This document shows, piece after piece, positions 15,351 to 23,866 of a stretch of 46,035 nucleotides of DNA (its first letter is position 1; each line of letters starts with the position of its first letter). The position numbers and the translations under genes were made by a program. Origin of the DNA: Sphingobium trunci (GTDB taxonomy: Bacteria; Pseudomonadota; Alphaproteobacteria; Sphingomonadales; Sphingomonadaceae). The notes beneath the pieces were generated by a model. That model did not search any database and was not told the DNA's origin. It worked only from the letters and a program-made list of their open reading frames with translations. The stretch covers positions 1 through 46,035 of the forward strand of contig NZ_JAKUJY010000028.1 in the NCBI RefSeq assembly GCF_022664535.1. Reading direction: 5' to 3'.

Positions 15351-16057
15351 AGGGCGAATTGAAGATTCTGGGCGTGGCCCATGGGCTGTTGCTGGGGCTG
15401 GTGCTGGGCTCCCCGCTGGTCGCCCCGTCGCTCTTGCCCTGGGGCGTCGAGGCGCTGTTCATCGTCGCCGCCTTCCAGTTGCGGCTCGCCGACCGGCGCT
15501 GGGACATGCGCGCCGGGCTGCGCGGCTGGATCAGCCATATCCGCATGGCGCCGCTGCGACTGGTGCCCTGGGCGGGAACGGCAGTGGTCGCGGTGATCGC
15601 GGGGCCGCAGCAGGCCCGGCTCGCCGCCGCCATCCTGGTCGCGATCGCGCTGGGGGAATTGCTGGTCTATCCCGTGATCGCCAATCTGCTCGGCCGCCTG
15701 CCGCGCCAGGGGCTGGCGGGCGTCATCCTGCTGCTGCTCATCGCGTGCGGGCTGGCAGAGCCGGGACAAGCGGCGCGCTTCGCCATGGCCTTTGCGCTGG
15801 GGGTCAGCGGCTGCGTCTTCTGGCTGCGCGGGCCGGACGGCGAAACCGGTGCGACCCTGATCGCGCTCGGCGGCGCCATGGCCGCGATGCTGGGCGCGCT
15901 GCTGCTGCCGGCGGCGCGGGACGTCGCGATCCCCGCTGCGATGCTGTGCCTGACGCTGGTGCTTGCCCATCTGTCGGTGATGCGCCGCCGTCCGCTGCAC
16001 TGGCGCCCGGTGGACGGCGCGCACCGCTTCATGCGGCGGACCGCCGGTCTTCGATAA
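15347..16057 (+). CDS. Hypothetical multi-pass membrane protein
   Basis: A 236-aa protein with about six to seven hydrophobic segments (for example LGVAHGLLLGLVLGSPLVAP, GVILLLLIACGLAEPG, MAAMLGALLLP). No family is recognised. It starts with ATGA overlapping the stop of the O-glycosylation ligase, so it belongs to that operon and may act in the same export or polymerisation step. The longer frame running in from 14549 is read-through in an overlapping frame and not part of this protein. An open minus-strand frame here is a GC-driven shadow. Confidence 0.72.
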   Translation: MKGELKILGVAHGLLLGLVLGSPLVAPSLLPWGVEALFIVAAFQLRLADRRWDMRAGLRGWISHIRMAPLRLVPWAGTAVVAVIAGPQQARLAAAILVAIALGELLVYPVIANLLGRLPRQGLAGVILLLLIACGLAEPGQAARFAMAFALGVSGCVFWLRGPDGETGATLIALGGAMAAMLGALLLPAARDVAIPAAMLCLTLVLAHLSVMRRRPLHWRPVDGAHRFMRRTAGLR

Positions 16058-16102
16058 GGAACGAAGCGCCCGGCGACGGGTTTGGGGGATGAGAAGGACC
16101 CC

Positions 16103-17110
16103 ATGCCCCAAAGCCGGATCATCCACGCCAATGACAGCCTGCCGGGAATCACGCGCCGCGCCCTGAAGCGGGGTTGGGCCTATTTCGATGCCGACGGCCG
16201 ACGCATCACCGATCGGGACGAGATCGACCGGCTCAATGCCATCGCCATGCCGCCCGCCTATCGCGACTGCTGGTTCTGTCCCCAGGGCAACGGCCATATC
16301 CAGGCGACGGGCTATGACGACCGGGGGCGCAAGCAATATCGCTATCATGCCGATTTCCGCGCCGCGCGGGAGGCGGAGAAATATGCCGGCTGCATCGCCT
16401 TCGGAGAGGCGCTGCCCCGGCTGCGCGCCCGGATCGAGGCGGATTTGTCCAGGCGCGGCCTGCGCAAGGAAAAGACCCTTGCCGCCGTCGTCCGCCTGCT
16501 CGATCTGGCCAAGGTCCGCGTCGGCAATGAGCAATATGCCGCCGCCAACAAGAGCTTCGGCGCGACCACGCTGCGCCGCCGCCATGTCGATGTGCGCGGC
16601 CAGGCGCTGCGGCTGCGTTACCGCGCCAAGTCGGGGCGGGAGCATGATCTGACCATCACCGACCGCCGCCTCATCCGTTTCGTGCGCGCGGTGCAGGACC
16701 TGCCGGGCCAGCATCTCTTCCAATATCTGGACGAGGAGGGGAATGCCCGGCCGATCACCTCCAGCGACGTCAACGCCTATATCGCCGAGGCCATGGGTGG
16801 CGATTTCACCGCCAAGCATTTCCGCACCTGGGGCGCCTCCACCATCGCTTTCGAGACGCTGGCAGGCGGGAGCGTTTCGTTGAAGCAGATGATCGCCCCG
16901 GTGGCGGAGGCACTGGGCAACACCCCGGCGATCAGCCGGAAAAGCTATATTCATCCCGCGCTGATAGAAGTTTGCCGCAACGGGCAGGATGAATGGCGCA
17001 AAGGGCTTCGCCTGCCGCGTGCAACCCGCTATCTTTCCCGTTACGAACGCGGACTGATCGCCTTTCTGGAGGAGATGAGCGGCAGAGACGCTCTCCTGCT
17101 GGCGGCCTGA
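16103..17110 (+). CDS. DNA topoisomerase IB
   Basis: A bacterial type IB topoisomerase (poxvirus-like) of 335 aa, which relaxes supercoiled DNA through a 3'-phosphotyrosine intermediate. The catalytic tyrosine is in SRKSYIHP (about residue 282). The other conserved parts are VRVGNEQYAAANKSFGATTL, LRYRAKSGREHDLTI and the histidine region AKHFRTWGAS. The N-terminal domain has the characteristic RDCWFCPQGNGHIQATGYD. I place the start at the ATG at 16103, with an AGAAGGA ribosome binding site 6 bases upstream, rather than the in-frame TTG at 16082. The gene stands alone between the glycan operon and the mechanosensitive channel. Confidence 0.92.
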   Translation: MPQSRIIHANDSLPGITRRALKRGWAYFDADGRRITDRDEIDRLNAIAMPPAYRDCWFCPQGNGHIQATGYDDRGRKQYRYHADFRAAREAEKYAGCIAFGEALPRLRARIEADLSRRGLRKEKTLAAVVRLLDLAKVRVGNEQYAAANKSFGATTLRRRHVDVRGQALRLRYRAKSGREHDLTITDRRLIRFVRAVQDLPGQHLFQYLDEEGNARPITSSDVNAYIAEAMGGDFTAKHFRTWGASTIAFETLAGGSVSLKQMIAPVAEALGNTPAISRKSYIHPALIEVCRNGQDEWRKGLRLPRATRYLSRYERGLIAFLEEMSGRDALLLAA

Positions 17111-17136
17111 CCGCACCCATAACCGCAAGGACATCC

Positions 17137-18303
17137 ATGGCCGCCAAGAAAGATCCGCCCCTTCCCGACATCGACGTGCGTCCGCCCGACCTGCTGCAAA
17201 TGTGGCATTCGACCGTCCACTGGTTCTCGATCCATTATCTGCAAATCCTGATCGCTGTCGGCGCGGCGGCCGTCATTTACAGCTTGCTGACGGCGTTGCG
17301 CGGCGTCGGCGGGAGGTTGAAGGGCACGCCGGGCGACATGCTGGGCTTTGCCAATGTCGCGGGCCGCGCCTTTGCGCGCACCACCCATTTCTTCATGGTG
17401 ATGGTCGCCGCGCGGCTGGTGGTCAGCTATGCCGATCCGCCGCAGATGGTGCTGAAGACGGTCTCCTTCCTCTTCACCATTGCCGCCGTGTTCCAATGCG
17501 CGATCTGGGCGCGGGAGATCATCCTGGGGCTGGTCGAAAGGCGCACCGCAGCCGACGACAGCCAGACGCTGGCCAATGCCATGGGGCTGATCCGGGTGCT
17601 GGTGACCTTCGCCCTGTTCGCCATCGCGCTGATCGTGGTGCTCGACAATCTGGGCGTCAACGTCACCGGTCTGGTCGCGGGCCTCGGCATCGGCGGCATC
17701 GCCATCGGCCTGGCGGCGCAGGGCATCTTCTCCGACCTGTTCGCCGCGCTCTCCATCATCTTCGACAAGCCGTTCCGCCAGGGCGAGGTCATCACCTATG
17801 ACCAGACCACCGCGCGGGTCGAGCATATCGGCCTCAAAAGCACGCATCTGCGCGCGATGAGCGGCGAGAAGAAGGTGATCTCCAACGCCAATCTGCTGCA
17901 GAAGGAGATCACCAGCCTCCAGATGCTGGCCCAGCGGCGCGTCACTTTCGCGATCGGCATCATCTACCAGACGCCCGAGGAAAAGGCGGCGGCGATACCC
18001 GAAATGCTCAAGGAGATCGTCGAGGCGCAGGGGCATATCTTCGTCAATGCGGGGCTGGTGAGCTTCGGTGCCAGTTCACTCGACTATCAGCTCAATTTCG
18101 ACGTGCCCGATCCCGACACGCACGACTATTTCCAGTCGCGGCACAGGGTCGGGCTGGCCATCTGGAAGCGCTTCAACGCGGAGGGGATCGAGTTCGCCTA
18201 TCCCACGCAGACGAGCTTTACCGCCGCCCCGGACGGCCGGGCGGTCATGCCCTATCCAGAAACGCGGACGGACGCGCGCGGCGGGACTGATCGACTCGCC
18301 TGA
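17137..18303 (+). CDS. MscS family mechanosensitive ion channel
   Basis: A 388-aa membrane channel of the MscS family, which opens on hypo-osmotic shock. It has four to five membrane helices before the pore helix, which reads GLGIGGIAIGLAAQG followed by DLFAALSIIFDKPF, the standard MscS signature. The beta domain follows with GEVITYDQTTARVEHIGLKS and ISNANLLQKEI. The C-terminal alpha/beta domain is present, so the length is normal for this larger subtype. The start is the ATG at 17137 with GCAAGGA 6 bases upstream; the frame is open further upstream but overlaps topoisomerase. A strong hairpin follows. Confidence 0.92.
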   Translation: MAAKKDPPLPDIDVRPPDLLQMWHSTVHWFSIHYLQILIAVGAAAVIYSLLTALRGVGGRLKGTPGDMLGFANVAGRAFARTTHFFMVMVAARLVVSYADPPQMVLKTVSFLFTIAAVFQCAIWAREIILGLVERRTAADDSQTLANAMGLIRVLVTFALFAIALIVVLDNLGVNVTGLVAGLGIGGIAIGLAAQGIFSDLFAALSIIFDKPFRQGEVITYDQTTARVEHIGLKSTHLRAMSGEKKVISNANLLQKEITSLQMLAQRRVTFAIGIIYQTPEEKAAAIPEMLKEIVEAQGHIFVNAGLVSFGASSLDYQLNFDVPDPDTHDYFQSRHRVGLAIWKRFNAEGIEFAYPTQTSFTAAPDGRAVMPYPETRTDARGGTDRLA

Positions 18304-18324
18304 CCGCAGATCCGACTCGGGCCG

Positions 18325-18357
18325 TCCCGCCGCCGCTTGCGTGAAGCGGCGGCGGGA
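18325..18357 (+). terminator. Strong GC hairpin after the mechanosensitive channel gene
   Basis: TCCCGCCGCCGCTT pairs with AAGCGGCGGCGGGA around the loop GCGTG: a perfect 14-bp stem 21 bp after the stop codon. No T-run follows, so termination may be weak or need Rho. Confidence 0.65.
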
Positions 18358-18398
18358 GTCAGTCCCCTCCGACCGACGACAGGTAAATCGAGAGTTCC

Positions 18399-18785
18399 AT
18401 GAAATCAGCCTATCTGCTGGCCGCCGCCGCGCTCGCCATCGCCCCCGCCGCCCATGCCGAAGGGATCGGCGCCGAACTCAATTACGGCCGGGCCGACGGC
18501 CATTGGGGTACGGAAATCGGCGCGGGCTATGCCATGGACATCGGCGGCTTCAGCCTGACCCCGGGCGGCGGCGTCTATCTGCGCGACGGCGATACCAAAC
18601 TCTATGGCCGGGTAGAGGCGACCTACAGCCTGCCTGCCTTCGCCACCATCGGCGCAGGCGCGCGTTTCAGCGGCGACAATATGCGGCCCTATGCCACGGT
18701 CGCCATGCCGCTGATCCCCAAGCTGCGCGCCAAGGCCAATGTCGGTCCCAAATATTATACTGTGGGACTGACGCTGGGCTATTGA
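18399..18785 (+). CDS. Small exported protein, outer-membrane beta-barrel-like
   Basis: A 128-aa protein with a clear signal peptide (MKSAYLLAAAALAIAPAAHA). The mature part alternates hydrophobic residues with Gly and Tyr (GAELNYGRADGHWGTEIGAG, GGGVYLRDGDTKLYGRVEAT) and ends in an aromatic residue (VGLTLGY), the pattern of small outer-membrane beta barrels. I do not recognise a named family. The ribosome binding site is weak (AGAG about 8 bases upstream). It has its own region after the hairpin at 18325, so it is probably transcribed alone. Confidence 0.75.
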   Translation: MKSAYLLAAAALAIAPAAHAEGIGAELNYGRADGHWGTEIGAGYAMDIGGFSLTPGGGVYLRDGDTKLYGRVEATYSLPAFATIGAGARFSGDNMRPYATVAMPLIPKLRAKANVGPKYYTVGLTLGY

Positions 18786-18869
18786 TTGCCTGGTTGGGGA
18801 AGGCGGACATTCTCCCTTGCCGAAGGGAACGGAAATGTGGCTGTTCATGCCAACCCGAAGCTCCGCAAC

Positions 18870-19844
18870 TCAACCCAACCCCCACAAGCCGCCAGGATAA
18901 AGCAACCCGTCCCGCAGAAGAAGGCCCCCCTCCCGGTCCCTGGCGAGCAGCAGGGCGCCATCCAGGTCGATCCAGTCCGCCCCCTGCGCCACCAGCGCCG
19001 CCGGCGCGATGCCGAGCGACGTTCCCAGCATGCAGCCCACCATCACGCGAAACCCCCGCGCCTTCGCCTCGCGGGAGAGCGCCAGTGCTTCGGTCAGCCC
19101 GCCCGCCTTGTCGAGCTTGATATTGACCGCGTCGAAATCCCCCAGCCGGTCGAGATCGGCCCGTATATGACAGCTCTCGTCGGCGCAGAGCGGCAGCGGC
19201 GCCCTGATCTCGGCCAGCCGTTCCTCCCGGCCATGCACCACCGGTTGCTCGACCATCTCCACGCCCAGATCGGCGAGCGCCCGCGCCTCCGCCACTATGT
19301 CCAGATCGTGCCAGCTCTCATTGGCGTCGACGATCAGCCGTACGTTCGGCGCGCCCGCCCGCACGGCCGCAATCCGCGCCCGGTCACCCTCACCCGTCAG
19401 CTTGCATTTGAGCAGCCCGAAGCCGCGCCCCGCCGCCGCCCGCGCATCCGCCTCCATCTTCTCCGGATCGCCCAGGCTGATGGTGAAAGCGGTCGGCAAA
19501 GGCATCGGCTCCCCCAGCCCGGCCAGCTTCCACACCGGCACTGCGGCGCGCTTCGCTTCCAGATCCCAGAGCGCGCAGTCCAGCGCATTGCGCGCCGCTC
19601 CCCGCGGCATCGCCTCCCGCAGCACCTGGCGATCCAGCGGCCCGGCATAGGCGTTGATCGCCGCCGCGCAGCCTTCCGCCGTCTCGCCCTCATAATAGAT
19701 CGCCGTCCCCTCGCCCCGGCCCACATGCTCCCCGTCGCCCACGGTGCAGACGACCACGTCCACGACCGTCTTCGCCCCCCGGCTGATGATGAAGGCCCCC
19801 GCGACCGGCCAGCGTTCAACAGTCGCGGATATGATGCGGGTCAT
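18870..19844 (-). CDS. Dipeptide epimerase (enolase superfamily, L-Ala-D/L-Glu epimerase type)
   Basis: A 324-aa enzyme of the muconate-lactonizing/enolase superfamily, most like L-Ala-D/L-Glu epimerases that recycle murein dipeptides. Superfamily landmarks are the catalytic lysine in LLKCKLTGEGD (KxK motif), the metal ligands in IVDANESW, EMVEQPV and CADESCH, and the second lysine in AVNIKLDKAGGL, followed by VGCMLGTSLGIAPA. Substrate specificity cannot be fixed by eye. I chose the ATG at 19844 (MTRIISATVERWPVAG), where family similarity starts; the longer frame runs into the divergent gene's start at 19940. Confidence 0.88.
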   Translation of the reverse strand: MTRIISATVERWPVAGAFIISRGAKTVVDVVVCTVGDGEHVGRGEGTAIYYEGETAEGCAAAINAYAGPLDRQVLREAMPRGAARNALDCALWDLEAKRAAVPVWKLAGLGEPMPLPTAFTISLGDPEKMEADARAAAGRGFGLLKCKLTGEGDRARIAAVRAGAPNVRLIVDANESWHDLDIVAEARALADLGVEMVEQPVVHGREERLAEIRAPLPLCADESCHIRADLDRLGDFDAVNIKLDKAGGLTEALALSREAKARGFRVMVGCMLGTSLGIAPAALVAQGADWIDLDGALLLARDREGGLLLRDGLLYPGGLWGLG

Positions 19845-19939
19845 CGGCGTTCCCTGTGCTGACAATGGTCGGGCCTGCGCGAACAGGCTATCCCGCCGCA
19901 TAACCTCTTCAGGCCAGCACATAAAGGATAGGCGTACCC

Positions 19940-21223
19940 GTGACATCCAGAGAATTGACCGGCTTCCTGCCGCTGAGCGACGCGGGTTCGGACACCCAGC
20001 GCCGCCTGTCGGACCTGTTGTGGCGTATCGGCTTCGGCGCGATCGGCTGGCCCTGGCTGCTCGCCAGCCTGTCGGGCGGGCGCAAGGCGGACAAGCGCGC
20101 CCTGCTCGATGAACTCGGCCTGCCGCACGATGCCCTGCCGCATCTGGGAAGCTGGAAGGCCGATGTCGGCTTCCTGCGCCATATCATCCGCGAAATCGCA
20201 CGGCTGCGCCCTGCCCATGTGGTCGAACTGGGCGCGGGCGCCTCGACCCTGATCGCCGCCCGCGCCCTGGCCCTGCATGGCGGCGGCCGGCTCACCAGCT
20301 TCGACCAGCATGACGGTTTCGTCGACGCCACCCGCAACTGGCTGGCCGATCATGGCCTCCATGCCGATCTGCGCCACGCCCCGCTCACCGCCGAGAGCCG
20401 GGACTGGCCGGGCCGCTGGTATGATATCGACAGCCTGCCCGACAGCATCGACCTGCTGATCATCGACGGCCCGCCCTGGGCAGTGCATCCGCTGGTGCGC
20501 GGTGCGGCAGATGTGCTGTTCTCGCGCCTCTCTCCCAACGCCGTGGTGCTGCTGGACGATGCCGCCCGCCCCGGCGAGCGCATCGTCGCCCGGCGCTGGC
20601 GCAAACGCTGGCCGCATATCGACTTCCGCCTGAGGCACGACGGGACCAAGGGCACGCTGGTCGGCCGCCGCCGCGACACATCCATCCCCGTCGCCAACGA
20701 CAATGATGCGGGCCGAAGCTGGCGTCATCTGGCGCGCGCCGCCGGGATCGCCGGCCTTGTCGCCACCGGCTGGATCGCACGCGGGCAACTCGGCGAATTT
20801 CCGCAGGCAGCCGAAGCCAGCACCTTCCTCGACGAGGCGGCAGCCTCCCATCGCACCGGCCTCATCCGTCAGGCCATGGCATCGCAGGTGGAGAGCGCGA
20901 CGCTCAACCCAAGCGAGATCCGGCGTTCGACCGGGATCGTCCTGCCCCCCTTCCCGGCCGCCTGGCGGATCAGCGATGTCCAGCTCTACCCCACGGCCGA
21001 CAGCCCGGCCGTCGCCATCTCCATCATCACGCCCCGGGGCGAACAGCTCTCCTTCTTCGCCGACCGCGCCGAAACGCCCGCCGAAGCGCGCCCCCTGCTG
21101 GCCCGGCGCGCGGAGGATGTCATCGCCTATTGGGAAGCGGGCGACATGGCCTATGCGCTGACCGGGCGGGCCAGCGCCCGGCGCATCATGGCGCTCGCCT
21201 CGGACATGGCGCCAGCGCGCTGA
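19940..21223 (+). CDS. Class I methyltransferase fused to anti-sigma-factor-like C-terminal domain
   Basis: A 427-aa single open frame with two unlike halves. Residues about 70-230 are a class I SAM-dependent methyltransferase-like domain: the glycine motif VVELGAGASTLIAARAL, the acidic end of strand 2 (LTSFDQHDG), and DSIDLLIIDGPPWAVHPL. After a polar linker (PVANDNDAGRSW) comes one probable membrane helix (AGIAGLVATGWIARGQLG). The C-terminal 170 residues resemble the periplasmic domain of membrane anti-sigma factors: FLDEAAASHRTGLI, then SDVQLYPTADSPAVAI, EQLSFFADRAE, and YWEAGDMAYALTG before RIMALASDM. The usual N-terminal zinc-binding anti-sigma domain is absent and replaced by the methyltransferase. 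The start is GTG with AAGGATAGG upstream. No ECF sigma gene is nearby. It is divergent from the epimerase. Confidence 0.72.
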   Translation: MTSRELTGFLPLSDAGSDTQRRLSDLLWRIGFGAIGWPWLLASLSGGRKADKRALLDELGLPHDALPHLGSWKADVGFLRHIIREIARLRPAHVVELGAGASTLIAARALALHGGGRLTSFDQHDGFVDATRNWLADHGLHADLRHAPLTAESRDWPGRWYDIDSLPDSIDLLIIDGPPWAVHPLVRGAADVLFSRLSPNAVVLLDDAARPGERIVARRWRKRWPHIDFRLRHDGTKGTLVGRRRDTSIPVANDNDAGRSWRHLARAAGIAGLVATGWIARGQLGEFPQAAEASTFLDEAAASHRTGLIRQAMASQVESATLNPSEIRRSTGIVLPPFPAAWRISDVQLYPTADSPAVAISIITPRGEQLSFFADRAETPAEARPLLARRAEDVIAYWEAGDMAYALTGRASARRIMALASDMAPAR

Positions 21224-21271
21224 CGCAATGCCCGTTGAGGGCTGGACGGCGGACTGCTAGAGCGCGGCGGC

Positions 21272-23059
21272 ATGGAGGATCTGGCTCAATCATCGCCGCG
21301 CGGTAAGGCGCGCCCCGCCCTTGGCAGCCTGGCCATGATCTGGCGGTTCGCCGCCCGCTATCCTGGCCGGATCGCGGGCGCGCTGATCGCCTTGCTGGTC
21401 TCGTCGGCCGCCACCCTGGCGATCCCGAGCGGCTTCCGCCTGGTCATCGATCGCGGGTTCATGGGCGGCGGCGATATCAGCCGCTGGTTCGAATATCTCT
21501 TCCTGATCGTCGCGGTCCTGGCGGTGGCCACGGCAGCGCGCTTCTATTTCGTGTCCTGGCTGGGGGAGCGCGTCGTCGCCGATATCCGGTCGGCCACCCA
21601 GGCCAATCTGCTGCGGCAGGAACCCCGCTTCTTCGAGGAAAACCGCCCCTCCGAAATCGCGTCCCGCATGACCGCCGACACCGCGATCATCGATCAGGTC
21701 GTCGGTTCCACCGTATCCATCGCCCTGCGCAATCTGGTGACCGGCATTGGCGGCCTCATCTATCTCTTCGCCCTCGCGCCCAAGCTGGCGGGTCTGCTGC
21801 TGCTCGGCATTCCGGTCATATTGGTCGCGATCATCGGGCTGGGCCGCCGGGTCAGGCAATTGTCGCGGGCCAGCCAGGACCGGCTGGCGGAGGTCGGCAG
21901 CGTCACGTCGGAAACGCTGGGCGCCATGAAGATCGTCCAGGCGTTCGGGCAGGAGGGCCGGGAAGCCGCGCGTTTCGATGCAACGGTCGAGACGGGCTTC
22001 GCCACCGCCCGTCGCCGCATCGCCCTGCGCGCGGCGATGACCGCCATCGTCATCGGCCTGGTGTTCGGATCGATCACCGCGGTCATGTGGCAGGGCGCGC
22101 TGGACGTGGCCGCCGGGCGCTTGTCGGGCGGCAGCATAGCGGCCTTCGTGCTGACGGGCGGCCTGGTCGCGGGGGCCTTTGGCGCGCTGTCCGAAACCTG
22201 GGGCGATCTGCTGCGCGGTGCGGGTGCCGCCGGACGGCTGCATGAACTGATGCGTGCAGAGCCGCACATCATGGCGCCGGTCGGCCCGGTGCCGATTCCC
22301 CAAACGGACCATGGTGCGCATCTTCAGTTCGAGGATGTGCATTTCCGTTACCCCACGCGCCCCGATCAGGCGGCGCTTCACGGTATTTCGCTCGACATAT
22401 TGCCGGGCGAAACGGTGGCCATCGTCGGCCCGTCGGGTGCCGGGAAATCCACGCTGATCCAGTTGGCGCTGCGTTTCTACGATCCGGACAAGGGGGAAAT
22501 CCGCCTGAACGGCGTTCCGCTGGATCAGGCCGATCCGGCGGCGGTGCGGGCGATGATGGCGATGGTGCCGCAGGACAGCGTCATCTTCGCCGCCTCAGCC
22601 CGCGACAATCTGCGCTACGGCAAATGGAATGCGAGCGACGAAGAGATATGGGCGGCGGCCCGCGCCGCCAACGCGGAAGGCTTCTTGCGCGCGCTTCCCG
22701 AAGGACTGGACAGCTTCTTGGGCGAAGGCGGGGCACGGCTTTCGGGCGGCCAGCGGCAGCGCCTCTCGATCGCCCGCGCGCTGCTTCGCGATGCGCCGAT
22801 CCTTCTGCTGGACGAGGCCACTTCCGCGCTGGACGCCGAGTCCGAGAGGCTGGTGCAGGATGCCCTCGGCCGCCTGATGGAGGGGCGCACGACGATCGTG
22901 ATCGCTCATCGGCTGGCGACGGTGCGGGCGGCGGACCGGATCATCGTGCTCGATGACGGACGGCTGGTCGAACAGGGGGACCATGCCGAGCTGATGGCGC
23001 AGAAAGGGCTATATGCCCGGTTGGCCAATCTCCAGTTTCAGGACGTTGCCGTGGGCTGA
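21272..23059 (+). CDS. ABC exporter, fused permease/ATPase (MsbA-like)
   Basis: A 595-aa half-transporter of the MsbA/lipid A or multidrug exporter group, presumably a homodimer in the inner membrane. The N-terminal 330 residues hold about six membrane helices. The ATPase domain has Walker A (VGPSGAGKST), Q-loop (MVPQDSVIFA), ABC signature (LSGGQRQRLS), Walker B (ILLLDEATSALD) and the H-loop (IVIAHRLATV), all intact. The substrate cannot be told from sequence; lipid or drug export is likely. It starts 48 bp after the methyltransferase fusion gene on the same strand, so the two may be co-transcribed. After the stop, GCCCGGC...GCCGGGC forms a modest hairpin around 23116-23144. Confidence 0.93.
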   Translation: MEDLAQSSPRGKARPALGSLAMIWRFAARYPGRIAGALIALLVSSAATLAIPSGFRLVIDRGFMGGGDISRWFEYLFLIVAVLAVATAARFYFVSWLGERVVADIRSATQANLLRQEPRFFEENRPSEIASRMTADTAIIDQVVGSTVSIALRNLVTGIGGLIYLFALAPKLAGLLLLGIPVILVAIIGLGRRVRQLSRASQDRLAEVGSVTSETLGAMKIVQAFGQEGREAARFDATVETGFATARRRIALRAAMTAIVIGLVFGSITAVMWQGALDVAAGRLSGGSIAAFVLTGGLVAGAFGALSETWGDLLRGAGAAGRLHELMRAEPHIMAPVGPVPIPQTDHGAHLQFEDVHFRYPTRPDQAALHGISLDILPGETVAIVGPSGAGKSTLIQLALRFYDPDKGEIRLNGVPLDQADPAAVRAMMAMVPQDSVIFAASARDNLRYGKWNASDEEIWAAARAANAEGFLRALPEGLDSFLGEGGARLSGGQRQRLSIARALLRDAPILLLDEATSALDAESERLVQDALGRLMEGRTTIVIAHRLATVRAADRIIVLDDGRLVEQGDHAELMAQKGLYARLANLQFQDVAVG

Positions 23060-23177
23060 GCGCCATGATGGCATCGGCCCTCAGGCTTCGAAAAAATCCG
23101 GGAAGCAAATCGCGTGCCCGGCCACAGGTTACGGAAAAGCCGGGCCAGCCATCATCGCGCAGTTCCGCCGCGAGGGC

Positions 23178-23495
23178 TTATAGCGCCCTCTTGATGATAT
23201 GATCGAGAATGGCGGGATGCAGCGGGCGCTCGAACACGCAGCCCGATTCGTGCGCGCGGCTCCACAATACGCGGGCACGGCGTCCTTCAAAGCCGGGGAG
23301 CATGATCCACAGATCGTCTTCAGCGGCTAGTTTCATGAAGCTTTTGAGGCGGAAACCGGCGGTGGTGACATCGGTGATCTGGCTCTTGAACCAGGTTTCG
23401 CCCGGTCGCCTTATCCGAACATTGATCAGCACCGGCCAGCGTTCGCCCAGGCGCGCTGAGCTGCGATAGGGTTCTGGCAGAAGTGTGGCGCCCAT
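23178..23495 (-). CDS. PilZ domain protein
   Basis: A 105-aa single-domain protein that fits a small PilZ domain, the cyclic-di-GMP receptor fold. The candidate arginine motif is RSSARLGERW near the N-terminus, and the second motif is ITDVTTAGFRLKS, where the usual [D/N]xSxxG has T in place of S. The strand FEGRRARVLWSRAHESGCVF matches the end of the fold. Because the ligand-contacting motifs are degenerate, c-di-GMP binding is uncertain. It is transcribed alone on the minus strand. Confidence 0.8.
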   Translation of the reverse strand: MGATLLPEPYRSSARLGERWPVLINVRIRRPGETWFKSQITDVTTAGFRLKSFMKLAAEDDLWIMLPGFEGRRARVLWSRAHESGCVFERPLHPAILDHIIKRAL

Positions 23496-23570
23496 GATCC
23501 AATGCCCGTTTGACCGTGCCCATCATCCGCCTTCAGGGTGAAGGAACCGTTAAGGCGGCCGCCAGCGTAC

Positions 23571-23601
23571 ATAAAATAAGGGGCCGCCGAAGCAGCCCCT
23601 T
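23571..23601 (-). terminator. Rho-independent-type terminator with UUCG loop
   Basis: Read on the minus strand, AAGGGGCTGC and GCGGCCCCTT form a 10-bp stem (one U-G pair) around TTCG, followed by ATTTTAT. It lies between the exbD gene and pilZ on the same strand, so it probably ends transcripts of the tonB-exbBD operon. Confidence 0.72.
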
Positions 23602-23815
23602 CTCAAGTCCGTATTGGATCGCAAGGCCGTTTGCGTCACCCCTGCCCGCGCCCGGAAACGGGAAGTCAAACATTCCCGGCCAGACGGCGGCGGCGTATCC
23701 GGCTGCGGGAGCCTTGGCACCTGCTTGGGAAAAGCTGGCGCCACACTCCCTGTCCATTACATTCGCAGTGGGGAGCCAGCCCTTCGGGCGAGCCCAGGCC
23801 GCCTCCCCATTATCT
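23602..23815. other. Intergenic stretch without a supported gene
   Basis: I find no convincing gene here. It contains a hairpin-forming sequence: GTGGGGAG near 23769-23776 pairs with CTCCCCAT near 23803-23810, with an inner GCCCTTCGGGC. A 74-codon open minus-strand frame (23533-23757) lacks a ribosome binding site and any family likeness. The region could be the untranslated tail of the exbD transcript. Confidence 0.5.
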
Positions 23816-23866
23816 TAGAGCAGCTCCGAGCCAGCGGGTGATGCCACCTGCTGCGAAAATGCTCTA
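23816..23866. repeat. Nested palindromic repeat overlapping the exbD stop codon
   Basis: TAGAGCA at 23816-23822 pairs with TGCTCTA at 23860-23866, and inside it CAGCGGGTG pairs with CACCTGCTG (one mismatch). The outer right arm includes the TAG stop of the exbD gene. AGAGCATTTTCG-type sequences are widespread intergenic repeats in alphaproteobacteria, and this copy fits that pattern. Confidence 0.55.

Noticed and set aside
15272..17134. A 620-codon minus-strand frame opposite the membrane protein and topoisomerase IB
   Set aside because: Shadow of two supported plus-strand genes; low-complexity Arg/Gln/Asp composition.
23533..23757. A 74-codon minus-strand frame between exbD and pilZ
   Set aside because: No ribosome binding site, no family likeness, and it contains the terminator hairpin at 23571-23601.
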